64,000 nucleotides of DNA, taken from the NCBI GenBank assembly GCA_947652605.1, contig OX393581.1:49065924-49129923 (forward strand), read 5' to 3'. This document shows, one piece after another, positions 1-11,900 of the stretch (position 1 is its first letter; each line of letters begins with the position of its first letter). The notes under the pieces are model-generated. The model was not told the DNA's origin. It made no database searches and worked only from the letters and a program-made list of their open reading frames with translations. Source of the stretch: Elmis aenea. Its lineage: Eukaryota; Arthropoda; Insecta; Coleoptera; Elmidae. A program made the translations under genes and the position numbers.

Positions 1-909
1 ACAAAGTAATTCAGAAAATTAAAAATTTTGAAAATTTTTCTCGAAAACGGCTCTTACGATTTTGTTCAAATTTTACTATGTTATAGAGTTTATTTTTCTT
101 AGTATAATGCCGTTTGTCTCAACTATTTTGAAATTTAATTTCCAAAGTTATTCAAAAATTAAAAATCGTATTTAGAGGCTAATAATCCTTAATTTGCTCA
201 TAACTAACGTGTATAAGAAGTTTGAAGCCATTTGCTGTAGTTTTAAGAAAATCGATTTTTTTGTCGAAAAAAGTGCAAAGACTATAGCCTTTGTACTTTT
301 CCCATTTTTCGCGAAAAATTAAAAATCGTATTTAGGGGCTAATAATCCTTAACTTGCTCATAACTAACGTGTATAAGAAGTTTGAAGCCATTTGCTGTAG
401 TTTTAAGAAAATCGATTTTTTTGTCGAAAAAAGTGCAAAAAATATATAGCCTTTTTTCTTAGTATAATGCCGTTTGTCTCAACCATTTTGAAATTTAATT
501 TACAAAGTTATTTCGAAAATTAAAAATTTTGAAAATTTTTCTCGAAAACGGCTCTTACGATTTTGTTCAAATTTTAGTATGTTATAGAGTTTATTTTTCT
601 TAGTATAATGCCGTTTATCTCAACTATTTTGAAATTTAATTTACAAAGTAATTCAAAAAATTAAAAATCGTATTTAGGGGCTAATAATCCTTAATTTGCT
701 CATAACTAACGTGTATAAGAAGTTTGAAGCTATTTGCTATAGTTTTAAGAAAATCGATTTTTTTGTCGAAAAAAGTGCAAAGACTATAGCCTTTGTACTT
801 TTCCCATTTTTCGCGAAAAATTAAAAATCGTATTTAGGGGCTAATAATCCTTAATTCGCTCATAACTAATGTGTATAAGAAGTTTGAAGCCATTTGCTGT
901 AGTTTTAAG

Positions 910-921
910 AAAATCGATTTT
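910..921. repeat. Perfect 12-bp palindrome in monomer B
   Basis: AAAATCGATTTT equals its own reverse complement. It recurs in nearly every B monomer. In a subset (for example 36296, 37081, 37584, 38369, 38872) it is replaced by aatctatttctatg, which destroys the symmetry. Confidence 0.9.
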
Positions 922-930
922 TTTGTCGAA

Positions 931-962
931 AAAAGTGCAAAGACTATAGCCTTTGTACTTTT
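931..962. repeat. 32-bp near-perfect palindrome in monomer B
   Basis: The left arm aaaagtgcaaagacta pairs with the right arm tagcctttgtactttt at 14 of 16 positions. One of the two mismatches is a G/T pair. The centre is ctatag. The centre varies in length between copies while the flanking bases hardly change. At the B-to-A junction the right arm is replaced by A sequence and the dyad is lost. Confidence 0.88.
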
Positions 963-965
963 CCC

Positions 966-981
966 ATTTTTCGCGAAAAAT
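966..981. repeat. Perfect 16-bp palindrome spanning the B-B boundary
   Basis: ATTTTTCGCGAAAAAT is its own reverse complement and lies only a few bases after the 32-bp dyad. It is present only where one B monomer follows another, because A-to-B junctions enter B downstream of the CGCG core. Confidence 0.9.
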
Positions 982-1440
982 TAAAAATCGTATTTAGGGG
1001 CTAATAATCCTTAACTTGCTCATAACTAACGTGTATAAGAAGTTTGAAGCCATTTGCTGTAGTTTTAAGAAAATCGATTTTTTTGTCGAAAAAAGTGCAA
1101 AAAATATATAGCCTTTTTTCTTAGTGTAATGCCGTTTGTCTCAACCATTTTGAAATTTAATTTACAAAGTAATTCAGAAAATTAAAAATTTTGAAAATTT
1201 GTCTCGAAAACGGCTCTTACGATTTTGTTCAAATTTTAGTATGTTATAGAGTTTATTTTTCTTAGTATAATGCCGTTTGTCTCAACTATTTTGAAATTTA
1301 ATTTACAAAGTTATTCAGAAAATTAAAAATTTTGAAAATTTGTCTCGAAAACGGCTCTTACGATTTTGTTCAAATTTTAGTATGTTATAGAGTTTATTTT
1401 TCTTAGTATAATGCCGTTTGTCTCAGCTATTTTGAAATTT

Positions 1441-1475
1441 AATTTCCAAAGTTATTCAAAAAATTAAAAATCGTA
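1441..1475 (+). repeat. Representative A-to-B junction
   Basis: A monomer sequence marked by aatttccaaagttattc switches into B at aaattaaaaatcgtattt. The A monomer before B carries ttaatttcc instead of ttaatttac, essentially at every junction. The crossover lies in the short gaaaattaaaaat segment shared by A and B. Variants are ttattcaaaaatt (one A shorter, linked to gaggct in the next B) and ttatttaaaaaatt. Confidence 0.88.
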
Positions 1476-2680
1476 TTTAGGGGCTAATAATCCTTAATTT
1501 GCTCATAACTAACGTGTATAAGAAGTTTGAAGCCATTTGCTGTAGTTTTAAGAAAATCGATTTTTTTGTCGAAAAAAGTGCAAAGACTATAGCCTTTGTA
1601 CTTTTCCCATTTTTCGCGAAAAATTAAAAATCGTATTTAGGGGCTAATAATCCTTAATTTGCTCATAACTAACGTGTATAAGAAGTTTGAAGCCATTTGC
1701 TATAGTTTTAAGAAAATCGATTTTTTTGTCGAAAAAAGTGCAAAGACTATACTTTGTACTTTTCCCATTTTTCGCGAAAAATTAAAATTCGTATTTAGGG
1801 GCTAATAATCCTTCATTCGCTCATAACTAATGTGTATAAGAATTTTGAAGCCATTTGCTGTAGTTTTAAGAAAATCGATTTTTTTGTCGAAAAAAGTGCA
1901 AAAAATATATAGCCTTTTTTCTTAGTATAATGCCGTTTGTCTCAACCATTTTGAAATTTAATTTACAAAGTAATTCAGAAAATTAAAAATTTTGAAAATT
2001 TTTCTCGAAAACGGCTCTTACGATTTTGTTCAAATTTTAGTATGTTATAGAGTTTATTTTTCTTAGTATAATGCCGTTTATCTCAACTATTTTGAAATTT
2101 AATTTACAAAGTTATTCAGAAAATTAAAAATTTTGAAAATTTTTCTCGAAAACGGCTCTTACGATTTTGTTCAAATTTTAGTATGTTATAGAGTTTATTT
2201 TTCTTAGTATAATGCCGTTTGTCTTAACTATTTTGAAATTTAATTTACAAAGTAATTCAGAAAATTAAAAATTTTGAAAATTTTTCTCGAAAACGGCTCT
2301 TACGATTTTGTTCAAATTTTACTATGTTATAGAGTTTATTTTTCTTAGTATAATGCCGTTTGTCTCAACTATTTTGAAATTTAATTTCCAAAGTTATTCA
2401 AAAATTAAAAATCGTATTTAGAGGCTAATAATCCTTAATTTGCTCATAACTAACGTGTATAAGAAGTTTGAAGCCATTTGCTGTAGTTTTAAGAAAATCG
2501 ATTTTTTTGTCGAAAAAAGTGCAAAGACTATATATAGCCTTTGTACTTTTCCCATTTTTCGCGAAAAATTAAAAATCGTATTTAGGGGCTAATAATCCTT
2601 AACTTGCTCATAACTAACGTGTATAAGAAGTTTGAAGCCATTTGCTGTAGTTTTAAGAAAATCGATTTTTTTGTCGAAAA

Positions 2681-2712
2681 AAGTGCAAAAAATATATAGC
2701 CTTTTTTCTTAG
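2681..2712 (+). repeat. Representative B-to-A junction
   Basis: B sequence ending agtgcaaaa continues as aatatatagcc and enters A at ttttttcttagtataatgcc. The same chimeric sequence is at every B-to-A switch examined, and the A monomer after it carries ctcaaccatttt instead of ctcaactatttt. The crossover falls in the tatag stretch common to A and B. Confidence 0.88.
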
Positions 2713-5700
2713 TATAATGCCGTTTGTCTCAACCATTTTGAAATTTAATTTACAAAGTTATTTCGAAAATTAAAAATTTTGAAAATTTTTCTCGAAAACG
2801 GCTCTTACGATTTTGTTCAAATTTTAGTATGTTATAGAGTTTATTTTTCTTAGTATAATGCCGTTTATCTCAACTATTTTGAAATTTAATTTACAAAGTA
2901 ATTCAAAAAATTAAAAATCGTATTTAGGGGCTAATAATCCTTAATTTGCTCATAACTAACGTGTATAAGAAGTTTGAAGCCATTTGCTATAGTTTTAAGA
3001 AAATCGATTTTTTTGTCGAAAAAAGTGCAAAGACTATAGCCTTTGTACTTTTCCCATTTTTCGCGAAAAATTAAAAATCGTATTTAGGGGCTAATAATCC
3101 TTAATTCGCTCATAACTAATGTGTATAAGAAGTTTGAAGCCATTTGCTGTAGTTTTAAGAAAATCGATTTTTTTGTCGAAAAAAGTGCAAAGACTATAGC
3201 CTTTGTACTTTTCCCATTTTTCGCGAAAAATTAAAAATCGTATTTAGGGGCTAATAATCCTTAACTTGCTCATAACTAACGTGTATAAGAAGTTTGAAGC
3301 CATTTGCTGTAGTTTTAAGAAAATCGATTTTTTTGTCGAAAAAAGTGCAAAAAATATATAGCCTTTTTTCTTAGTGTAATGCCGTTTGTCTCAACCATTT
3401 TGAAATTTAATTTACAAAGTAATTCAGAAAATTAAAAATTTTGAAAATTTGTCTCGAAAACGGCTCTTACGATTTTGTTCAAATTTTAGTATGTTATAGA
3501 GTTTATTTTTCTTAGTATAATGCCGTTTGTCTCAACTATTTTGAAATTTAATTTACAAAGTTATTCAGAAAATTAAAAATTTTGAAAATTTGTCTCGAAA
3601 ACGGCTCTTACGATTTTGTTCAAATTTTAGTATGTTATAGAGTTTATTTTTCTTAGTATAATGCCGTTTGTCTCAGCTATTTTGAAATTTAATTTCCAAA
3701 GTTATTCAAAAAATTAAAAATCGTATTTAGGGGCTAATAATCCTTAATTTGCTCATAACTAACGTGTATAAGAAGTTTGAAGCCATTTGCTGTAGTTTTA
3801 AGAAAATCGATTTTTTTGTCGAAAAAAGTGCAAAGACTATAGCCTTTGTACTTTTCCCATTTTTCGCGAAAAATTAAAAATCGTATTTAGGGGCTAATAA
3901 TCCTTAATTTTCTCATAACTAACGTGTATAAGAAGTTTGAAGCCATTTGCTATAGTTTTAAGAAAATCGATTTTTTTGTCGAAAAAAGTGCAAAGACTAT
4001 ACTTTGTACTTTTCCCATTTTTCGCGAAAAATTAAAATTCGTATTTAGGGGCTAATAATCCTTCATTCGCTCATAACTAATGTGTATAAGAATTTTGAAG
4101 CCATTTGCTGTAGTTTTAAGAAAATCGATTTTTTTGTCGAAAAAAGTGCAAAAAATATATAGCCTTTTTTCTTAGTATAATGCCGTTTGTCTCAACCATT
4201 TTGAAATTTAATTTACAAAGTAATTCAGAAAATTAAAAATTTTGAAAATTTTTCTCGAAAACGGCTCTTACGATTTTGTTCAAATTTTACTATGTTATAG
4301 AGTTTATTTTTCTTAGTATAATGCCGTTTGTCTCAACTATTTTGAAATTTAATTTCCAAAGTTATTCAAAAATTAAAAATCGTATTTAGAGGCTAATAAT
4401 CCTTAATTTGCTCATAACTAACGTGTATAAGAAGTTTGAAGCCATTTGCTGTAGTTTTAAGAAAATCGATTTTTTTGTCGAAAAAAGTGCAAAGACTATA
4501 TATAGCCTTTGTACTTTTCCCATTTTTCGCGAAAAATTAAAAATCGTATTTAGGGGCTAATAATCCTTAACTTGCTCATAACTAACGTGTATAAGAAGTT
4601 TGAAGCCATTTGCTGTAGTTTTAAGAAAATCGATTTTTTTGTCGAAAAAAGTGCAAAAAATATATAGCCTTTTTTCTTAGTATAATGCCGTTTGTCTCAA
4701 CCATTTTGAAATTTAATTTACAAAGTTATTTCGAAAATTAAAAATTTTGAAAATTTTTCTCGAAAACGGCTCTTACGATTTTGTTCAAATTTTAGTATGT
4801 TATAGAGTTTATTTTTCTTAGTATAATGCCGTTTATCTCAACTATTTTGAAATTTAATTTACAAAGTAATTCAAAAAATTAAAAATCGTATTTAGGGGCT
4901 AATAATCCTTAATTTGCTCATAACTAACGTGTATAAGAAGTTTGAAGCCATTTGCTATAGTTTTAAGAAAATCGATTTTTTTGTCGAAAAAAGTGCAAAG
5001 ACTATAGCCTTTGTACTTTTCCCATTTTTCGCGAAAAATTAAAAATCGTATTTAGGGGCTAATAATCCTTAATTCGCTCATAACTAATGTGTATAAGAAG
5101 TTTGAAGCCATTTGCTGTAGTTTTAAGAAAATCGATTTTTTTGTCGAAAAAAGTGCAAAGACTATAGCCTTTGTACTTTTCCCATTTTTCGCGAAAAATT
5201 AAAAATCGTATTTAGGGGCTAATAATCCTTAACTTGCTCATAACTAACGTGTATAAGAAGTTTGAAGCCATTTGCTGTAGTTTTAAGAAAATCGATTTTT
5301 TTGTCGAAAAAAGTGCAAAAAATATATAGCCTTTTTTCTTAGTGTAATGCCGTTTGTCTCAACCATTTTGAAATTTAATTTACAAAGTAATTCAGAAAAT
5401 TAAAAATTTTGAAAATTTGTCTCGAAAACGGCTCTTACGATTTTGTTCAAATTTTAGTATGTTATAGAGTTTATTTTTCTTAGTATAATGCCGTTTGTCT
5501 CAACTATTTTGAAATTTAATTTACAAAGTTATTCAGAAAATTAAAAATTTTGAAAATTTGTCTCGAAAACGGCTCTTACGATTTTGTTCAAATTTTAGTA
5601 TGTTATAGAGTTTATTTTTCTTAGTATAATGCCGTTTGTCTCAGCTATTTTGAAATTTAATTTCCAAAGTTATTCAAAAAATTAAAAATCGTATTTAGGG

Positions 5701-6519
5701 GCTAATAATCCTTAATTTGCTCATAACTAACGTGTATAAGAAGTTTGAAGCCATTTGCTGTAGTTTTAAGAAAATCGATTTTTTTGTCGAAAAAAGTGCA
5801 AAGACTATAGCCTTTGTACTTTTCCCATTTTTCGCGAAAAATTAAAAATCGTATTTAGGGGCTAATAATCCTTAATTTTCTCATAACTAACGTGTATAAG
5901 AAGTTTGAAGCCATTTGCTATAGTTTTAAGAAAATCGATTTTTTTGTCGAAAAAAGTGCAAAGACTATACTTTGTACTTTTCCCATTTTTCGCGAAAAAT
6001 TAAAATTCGTATTTAGGGGCTAATAATCCTTCATTCGCTCATAACTAATGTGTATAAGAATTTTGAAGCCATTTGCTGTAGTTTTAAGAAAATCGATTTT
6101 TTTGTCGAAAAAAGTGCAAAAAATATATAGCCTTTTTTCTTAGTATAATGCCGTTTGTCTCAACCATTTTGAAATTTAATTTACAAAGTAATTCAGAAAA
6201 TTAAAAATTTTGAAAATTTTTCTCGAAAACGGCTCTTACGATTTTGTTCAAATTTTAGTATGTTATAGAGTTTATTTTTCTTAGTATAATGCCGTTTATC
6301 TCAACTATTTTGAAATTTAATTTACAAAGTTATTCAGAAAATTAAAAATTTTGAAAATTTTTCTCGAAAACGGCTCTTACGATTTTGTTCAAATTTTAGT
6401 ATGTTATAGAGTTTATTTTTCTTAGTATAATGCCGTTTGTCTTAACTATTTTGAAATTTAATTTACAAAGTAATTCAGAAAATTAAAAATTTTGAAAATT
6501 TTTCTCGAAAACGGCTCTT

Positions 6520-8951
6520 ACGATTTTGTTCAAATTTTACTATGTTATAGAGTTTATTTTTCTTAGTATAATGCCGTTTGTCTCAACTATTTTGATATTT
6601 AATTTCCAAAGTTATTCAAAAATTAAAAATCGTATTTAGAGGCTAATAATCCTTAATTTGCTCATAACTAACGTGTATAAGAAGTTTGAAGCCATTTGCT
6701 GTAGTTTTAAGAAAATCGATTTTTTTGTCGAAAAAAGTGCAAAGACTATAGCCTTTGTACTTTTCCCATTTTTCGCGAAAAATTAAAAATCGTATTTAGG
6801 GGCTAATAATCCTTAACTTGCTCATAACTAACGTGTATAAGAAGTTTGAAGCCATTTGCTGTAGTTTTAAGAAAATCGATTTTTTTGTCGAAAAAAGTGC
6901 AAAAAATATATAGCCTTTTTTCTTAGTATAATGCCGTTTGTCTCAACCATTTTGAAATTTAATTTACAAAGTTATTTCGAAAATTAAAAATTTTGAAAAT
7001 TTTTCTCGAAAACGGCTCTTACGATTTTGTTCAAATTTTAGTATGTTATAGAGTTTATTTTTCTTAGTATAATGCCGTTTATCTCAACTATTTTGAAATT
7101 TAATTTACAAAGTAATTCAGAAAATTAAAAATTTTGAAAATTTTTCTCGAAAACGGCTCTTACGATTTTGTTCAAATTTTAGTATGTTATAGAGTTTATT
7201 TTTCTTAGTATAATGCCGTTTGTCTTAACTATTTTGAAATTTAATTTACAAAGTTATTCAGAAAATTAAAAATTTTGAAAATTTTTCTCGAAAACGGCTT
7301 TTACGATTTTGTTCAAATTTTAGTATGTTATAGAGTTTATTTTTCTTAGTATAATGCCGTTTGTCTCAACTATTTTGAAATTTAATTTACAAAGTTATTC
7401 AGAAAATTAAAAATTTTGAAAATTTGTCTCGAAAACGGCTCTTAGGATTTTGTTCAAATTTTAGTATGTTATAGAGTTTATTTTTCTTAGTATAATGCCG
7501 TTTGTCTCAACTATTTTGAAATTTAATTTACAAAGTTATTTAGAAAATTAAAAATTTTGAAAATTTTTCTCGAAAACGGCTCTTACGATTTTGTTCAAAT
7601 TTTAGTATGTTATAGAGTTTATTTTTCTTAGTATAATGCCGTTTGTCTCAACTATTTTGAAATTTAATTTACAAAGTTATTTAGAAAATTAAAAATTTTG
7701 AAAATTTTTCTCGAAAACGGCTCTTACGATTTTGTTCAAATTTTACTATGTTATAGAGTTTATTTTTCTTAGTATAATGCCGTTTGTCTCAACTATTTTG
7801 AAATTTAATTTCCAAAGTTATTCAAAAATTAAAAATCGTATTTAGAGGCTAATAATCCTTAATTTGCTCATAACTAACGTGTATAAGAAGTTTGAAGCCA
7901 TTTGCTGTAGTTTTAAGAAAATCGATTTTTTTGTCGAAAAAAGTGCAAAGACTATAGCCTTTGTACTTTTCCCATTTTTCGCGAAAAATTAAAAATCGTA
8001 TTTAGGGGCTAATAATCCTTAACTTGCTCATAACTAACGTGTATAAGAAGTTTGAAGCCATTTGCTGTAGTTTTAAGAAAATCGATTTTTTTGTCGAAAA
8101 AAGTGCAAAAAATATATAGCCTTTTTTCTTAGTATAATGCCGTTTGTCTCAACCATTTTGAAATTTAATTTACAAAGTTATTTCGAAAATTAAAAATTTT
8201 GAAAATTTTTCTCGAAAACGGCTCTTACGATTTTGTTCAAATTTTAGTATGTTATAGAGTTTATTTTTCTTAGTATAATGCCGTTTATCTCAACTATTTT
8301 GAAATTTAATTTACAAAGTAATTCAGAAAATTAAAAATTTTGAAAATTTTTCTCGAAAACGGCTCTTACGATTTTGTTCAAATTTTAGTATGTTATAGAG
8401 TTTATTTTTCTTAGTATAATGCCGTTTGTCTTAACTATTTTGAAATTTAATTTACAAAGTTATTCAGAAAATTAAAAATTTTGAAAATTTTTCTCGAAAA
8501 CGGCTTTTACGATTTTGTTCAAATTTTAGTATGTTATAGAGTTTATTTTTCTTAGTATAATGCCGTTTGTCTCAACTATTTTGAAATTTAATTTACAAAG
8601 TTATTCAGAAAATTAAAAATTTTGAAAATTTGTCTCGAAAACGGCTCTTAGGATTTTGTTCAAATTTTAGTATGTTATAGAGTTTATTTTTCTTAGTATA
8701 ATGCCGTTTGTCTCAACTATTTTGAAATTTAATTTACAAAGTTATTTAGAAAATTAAAAATTTTGAAAATTTTTCTCGAAAACGGCTCTTACGATTTTGT
8801 TCAAATTTTAGTATGTTATAGAGTTTATTTTTCTTAGTATAATGCCGTTTGTCTCAACTATTTTGAAATTTAATTTACAAAGTTATTTAGAAAATTAAAA
8901 ATTTTGAAAATTTTTCTCGAAAACGGCTCTTACGATTTTGTTCAAATTTTA
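6520..8951 (+). repeat. Tandem higher-order repeat of 1216 bp
   Basis: tttagaggct at 6635 and 7851 sets a 1216-bp period. The two copies carry the same order of variants (gtcttaac, cggcttttacg, cttaggattttg, ttatttag). Similarity stops near 7735/8951, where the first copy has tactatg and the second tagtatg and continues with more A monomers. Confidence 0.82.
7049..7189 (+). repeat. Satellite monomer A, representative 141-bp copy
   Basis: The next copy begins exactly 141 bp later at 7190. By hand count the consensus has 32 G/C in 141 bp. In order it contains tagagttt, a T-rich stretch, agtataatgccgttt, a variable tetramer (gtct, atct or ctct), caactattttgaaattt, an A/T-rich stretch with near-palindromic aaaattttgaaaatttt, then ctcgaaaacggct and acgattttgttcaaatttt. 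Recurrent diagnostic sites are gtctc/gtctt/atctc/ctctc, ttattcag/ttatttag/ttatttcg, ttctcg/gtctcg, cggctc/cggctt and tagtatg/tagcatg. Although 141 is divisible by three, stops occur in every frame. Confidence 0.95.
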
Positions 8952-11900
8952 GTATGTTATAGAGTTTATTTTTCTTAGTATAATGCCGTTTGTCTCAACT
9001 ATTTTGAAATTTAATTTACAAAGTTATTTAGAAAATTAAAAATTTTGAAATTTTTTCTCGAAAACGGCTCTTACGATTTTGTTCAAATTTTAGCATGTTA
9101 TAGAGTTTATTTTTCTTAGTATAATGCCGTTTGTCTTAACTATTTTGAAATTTAATTTACAAAGTTATTCAGAAAATTAAAAATTTTGAAAATTTTTCTC
9201 GAAAACGGCTTTTACGATTTTGTTCAAATTTTAGTATGTTATAGAGTTTATTTTTCTTAGTATAATGCCGTTTGTCTCAACTATTTTGAAATTTAATTTA
9301 CAAAGTTATTTCGAAAATTAAAAATTTTGAAAATTTTTCTCGAAAACGGCTCTTACGATTTTGTTCAAATTTTAGTATGTTATAGAGTTTATTTTTCTTA
9401 GTATAATGCCGTTTGTCTCAACTATTTTGAAATTTAATTTACAAAGTTATTCAGAAAATTAAAAATTTTGAAAATTTGTCTCGAAAACGGCTCTTACGAT
9501 TTTGTTCAAATTTTAGTATGTTATAGAGTTTATTTTTCTTAGTATAATGCCGTTTGTCTCAACTATTTTGAAATTTAATTTCCAAAGTTATTCAAAAAAT
9601 TAAAAATCGTATTTAGGGGCTAATAATCCTTAATTTGCTCATAACTAACGTGTATAAGAAGTTTGAAGCCATTTGCTGTAGTTTTAAGAAAATCGATTTT
9701 TTTGTCGAAAAAAGTGCAAAGACTATAGCCTTTGTACTTTTCCCATTTTTCGCGAAAAATTAAAAATCGTATTTAGGGGCTAATAATCCTTAATTTGCTC
9801 ATAACTAACGTGTATAAGAAGTTTGAAGCCATTTGCTATAGTTTTAAGAAAATCGATTTTTTTGTCGAAAAAAGTGCAAAGACTATTATAGCCTTTGTAC
9901 TTTTCCCATTTTTCGCGAAAAATTAAAAATCGTATTTAGGGGCTAATAATCCTTCATTCGCTCATAACTAATGTGTATAAGAAGTTTGAAGCCATTTGCT
10001 GTAGTTTTAAGAAAATCGATTTTTTTGTCGAAAAAAGTGCAAAAAATATATAGCCTTTTTTCTTAGTATAATGCCGTTTGTCTCAACCATTTTGAAATTT
10101 AATTTACAAAGTAATTCAGAAAATTAAAAATTTTGAAAATTTTTCTCGAAAACGGCTCTTACGATTTTGTTCAAATTTTAGTATGTTATAGAGTTTATTT
10201 TTCTTAGTATAATGCCGTTTATCTCAACTATTTTGAAATTTAATTTACAAAGTTATTCAGAAAATTAAAAATTTTGAAAATTTTTCTCGAAAACGGCTCT
10301 TACGATTTTGTTCAAATTTTAGTATGTTATAGAGTTTATTTTGCTTAGTATAATGCCGTTTGTCTTAACTATTTTGAAATTTAATTTACAAAGTTATTCA
10401 GAAAATTAAAAATTTTGAAAATTTTTCTCGAAAACGGCTTTTACGATTTTGTTCAAATTTTAGTATGTTATAGAGTTTATTTTTCTTAGTATAATGCCGT
10501 TTGTCTTAACTATTTTGAAATTTAATTTACAAAGTTATTCAGAAAATTAAAAATTTTGAAAATTTTTCTCGAAAACGGCTTTTACGATTTTGTTCAAATT
10601 TTAGTATGTTATAGAGTTTATTTTTCTTAGTATAATGCCGTTTGTCTCAACTATTTTGAAATTTAATTTACAAAGTTATTTCGAAAATTAAAAATTTTGA
10701 AAATTTTTCTCGAAAACGGCTCTTACGATTTTGTTCAAATTTTAGCATGTTATAGAGTTTATTTTTATTAGTATAATGCCGTTTGTCTTAACTATTTTGA
10801 AATTTAATTTACAAAGTTATTCAGAAAATTAAAAATTTTGAAAATTTTTCTCGAAAACGGCTTTTACGATTTTGTTCAAATTTTAGTATGTTATAGAGTT
10901 TATTTTTCTTAGTATAATGCCGTTTGTCTCAACTATTTTGAAATTTAATTTACAAAGTTATTCAGAAAATTAAAAATTTTGAAAATTTGTCTCGAAAACG
11001 GCTTTTACGATTTTGTTCAAATTTTAGTATGTTATAGAGTTTATTTTTCTTAGTATAATGCCGTTTGTCTCAACTATTTTGAAATTTAATTTCCAAAGTT
11101 ATTCAAAAAATTAAAAATCGTATTTAGGGGCTAATAATCCTTAATTTGCTCATAACTAACGTGTATAAGAAGTTTGAAGCCATTTGCTGTAGTTTTAAGA
11201 AAATCGATTTTTTTGTCGAAAAAAGTGCAAAGACTATAGCCTTTGTACTTTTCCCATTTTTCGCGAAAAATTAAAAATCGTATTTAGGGGCTAATAATCC
11301 TTCATTCGCTCATAACTAATGTGTATAAGAAGTTTGAAGCCATTTGCTGTAGTTTTAAGAAAATCGATTTTTTTGTCGAAAAAAGTGCAAAAAATATATA
11401 GCCTTTTTTCTTAGTATAATGCCGTTTGTCTCAACCATTTTGAAATTTAATTTACAAAGTAATTCAGAAAATTAAAAATTTTAAAAATTTTTTTCGAAAA
11501 CGGCTCTTACGATTTTGTTCAAATTTTAGTATGTTATAGAGTTTATTTTTCTTAGTATAATGCCGTTTATCTCAACTATTTTGAAATTTAATTTACAAAG
11601 TTATTCAGAAAATTAAAAATTTTGAAAATTTTTCTCGAAAACGGCTCTTACGATTTTGTTCAAATTTTAGTATGTTATAGAGTTTATTTTTCTTAGTATA
11701 ATGCCGTTTGTCTTAACTATTTTGAAATTTAATTTACAAAGTTATTCAGAAAATTAAAAATTTTGAAAATTTTTCTCGAAAACGGCTTTTACGATTTTGT
11801 TCAAATTTTAGTATGTTATAGAGTTTATTTTTCTTAGTATAATGCCGTTTGTCTCAACTATTTTGAAATTTAATTTACAAAGTTATTCAGAAAATTAAAA

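Larger units (their letters stand above)
812..971 (+). repeat. Satellite monomer B, representative 160-bp copy
   Basis: The next copy starts exactly 160 bp later at 972. By hand count the consensus has 49 G/C in 160 bp, richer than monomer A. It includes tatttaggggctaataatcc, gctcataactaacgtg, aagtttgaagccatttgctg and aaaatcgatttttttgtcg. Diagnostic variants are cttaatttgctc, cttaattcgctc and cttaacttgctc, tttgctgtag versus tttgctatag, and gaggct versus ggggct. It shares with A only a short gaaaattaaaaat-like stretch and a tatag stretch, and these are where the two monomers are joined. Confidence 0.95.
171..6634 (+). repeat. Higher-order repeat, about 2250 bp with a 1968-bp variant
   Basis: The marker tttagaggct occurs at 171, 2417, 4385 and 6635, giving spacings of 2246, 1968 and 2250 bp. 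The 2246/2250 difference is a 4-bp TA expansion (ctatatatag) in one B. The 1968-bp unit is shorter by 282 bp, exactly two A monomers. Variants recur in the same order in all three units, including gtctcagctatttt, an attaaaattcg B and an aattttgaagcc B. Confidence 0.9.

Noticed and set aside
830..845. Insect telomere repeat TTAGG
   Set aside because: ttagg occurs once per B monomer inside tatttaggggct and is never in tandem.
7060..7080. Promoter-like TATAAT in monomer A
   Set aside because: This is a bacterial-type motif in AT-rich eukaryotic repeat DNA, with no gene downstream.
7049..7189. CENP-B box in monomer A (ctcgaaaacggctc)
   Set aside because: It has TCG and ACGG parts like the box, but the spacing between the conserved bases is about 3 bp too short on either strand.
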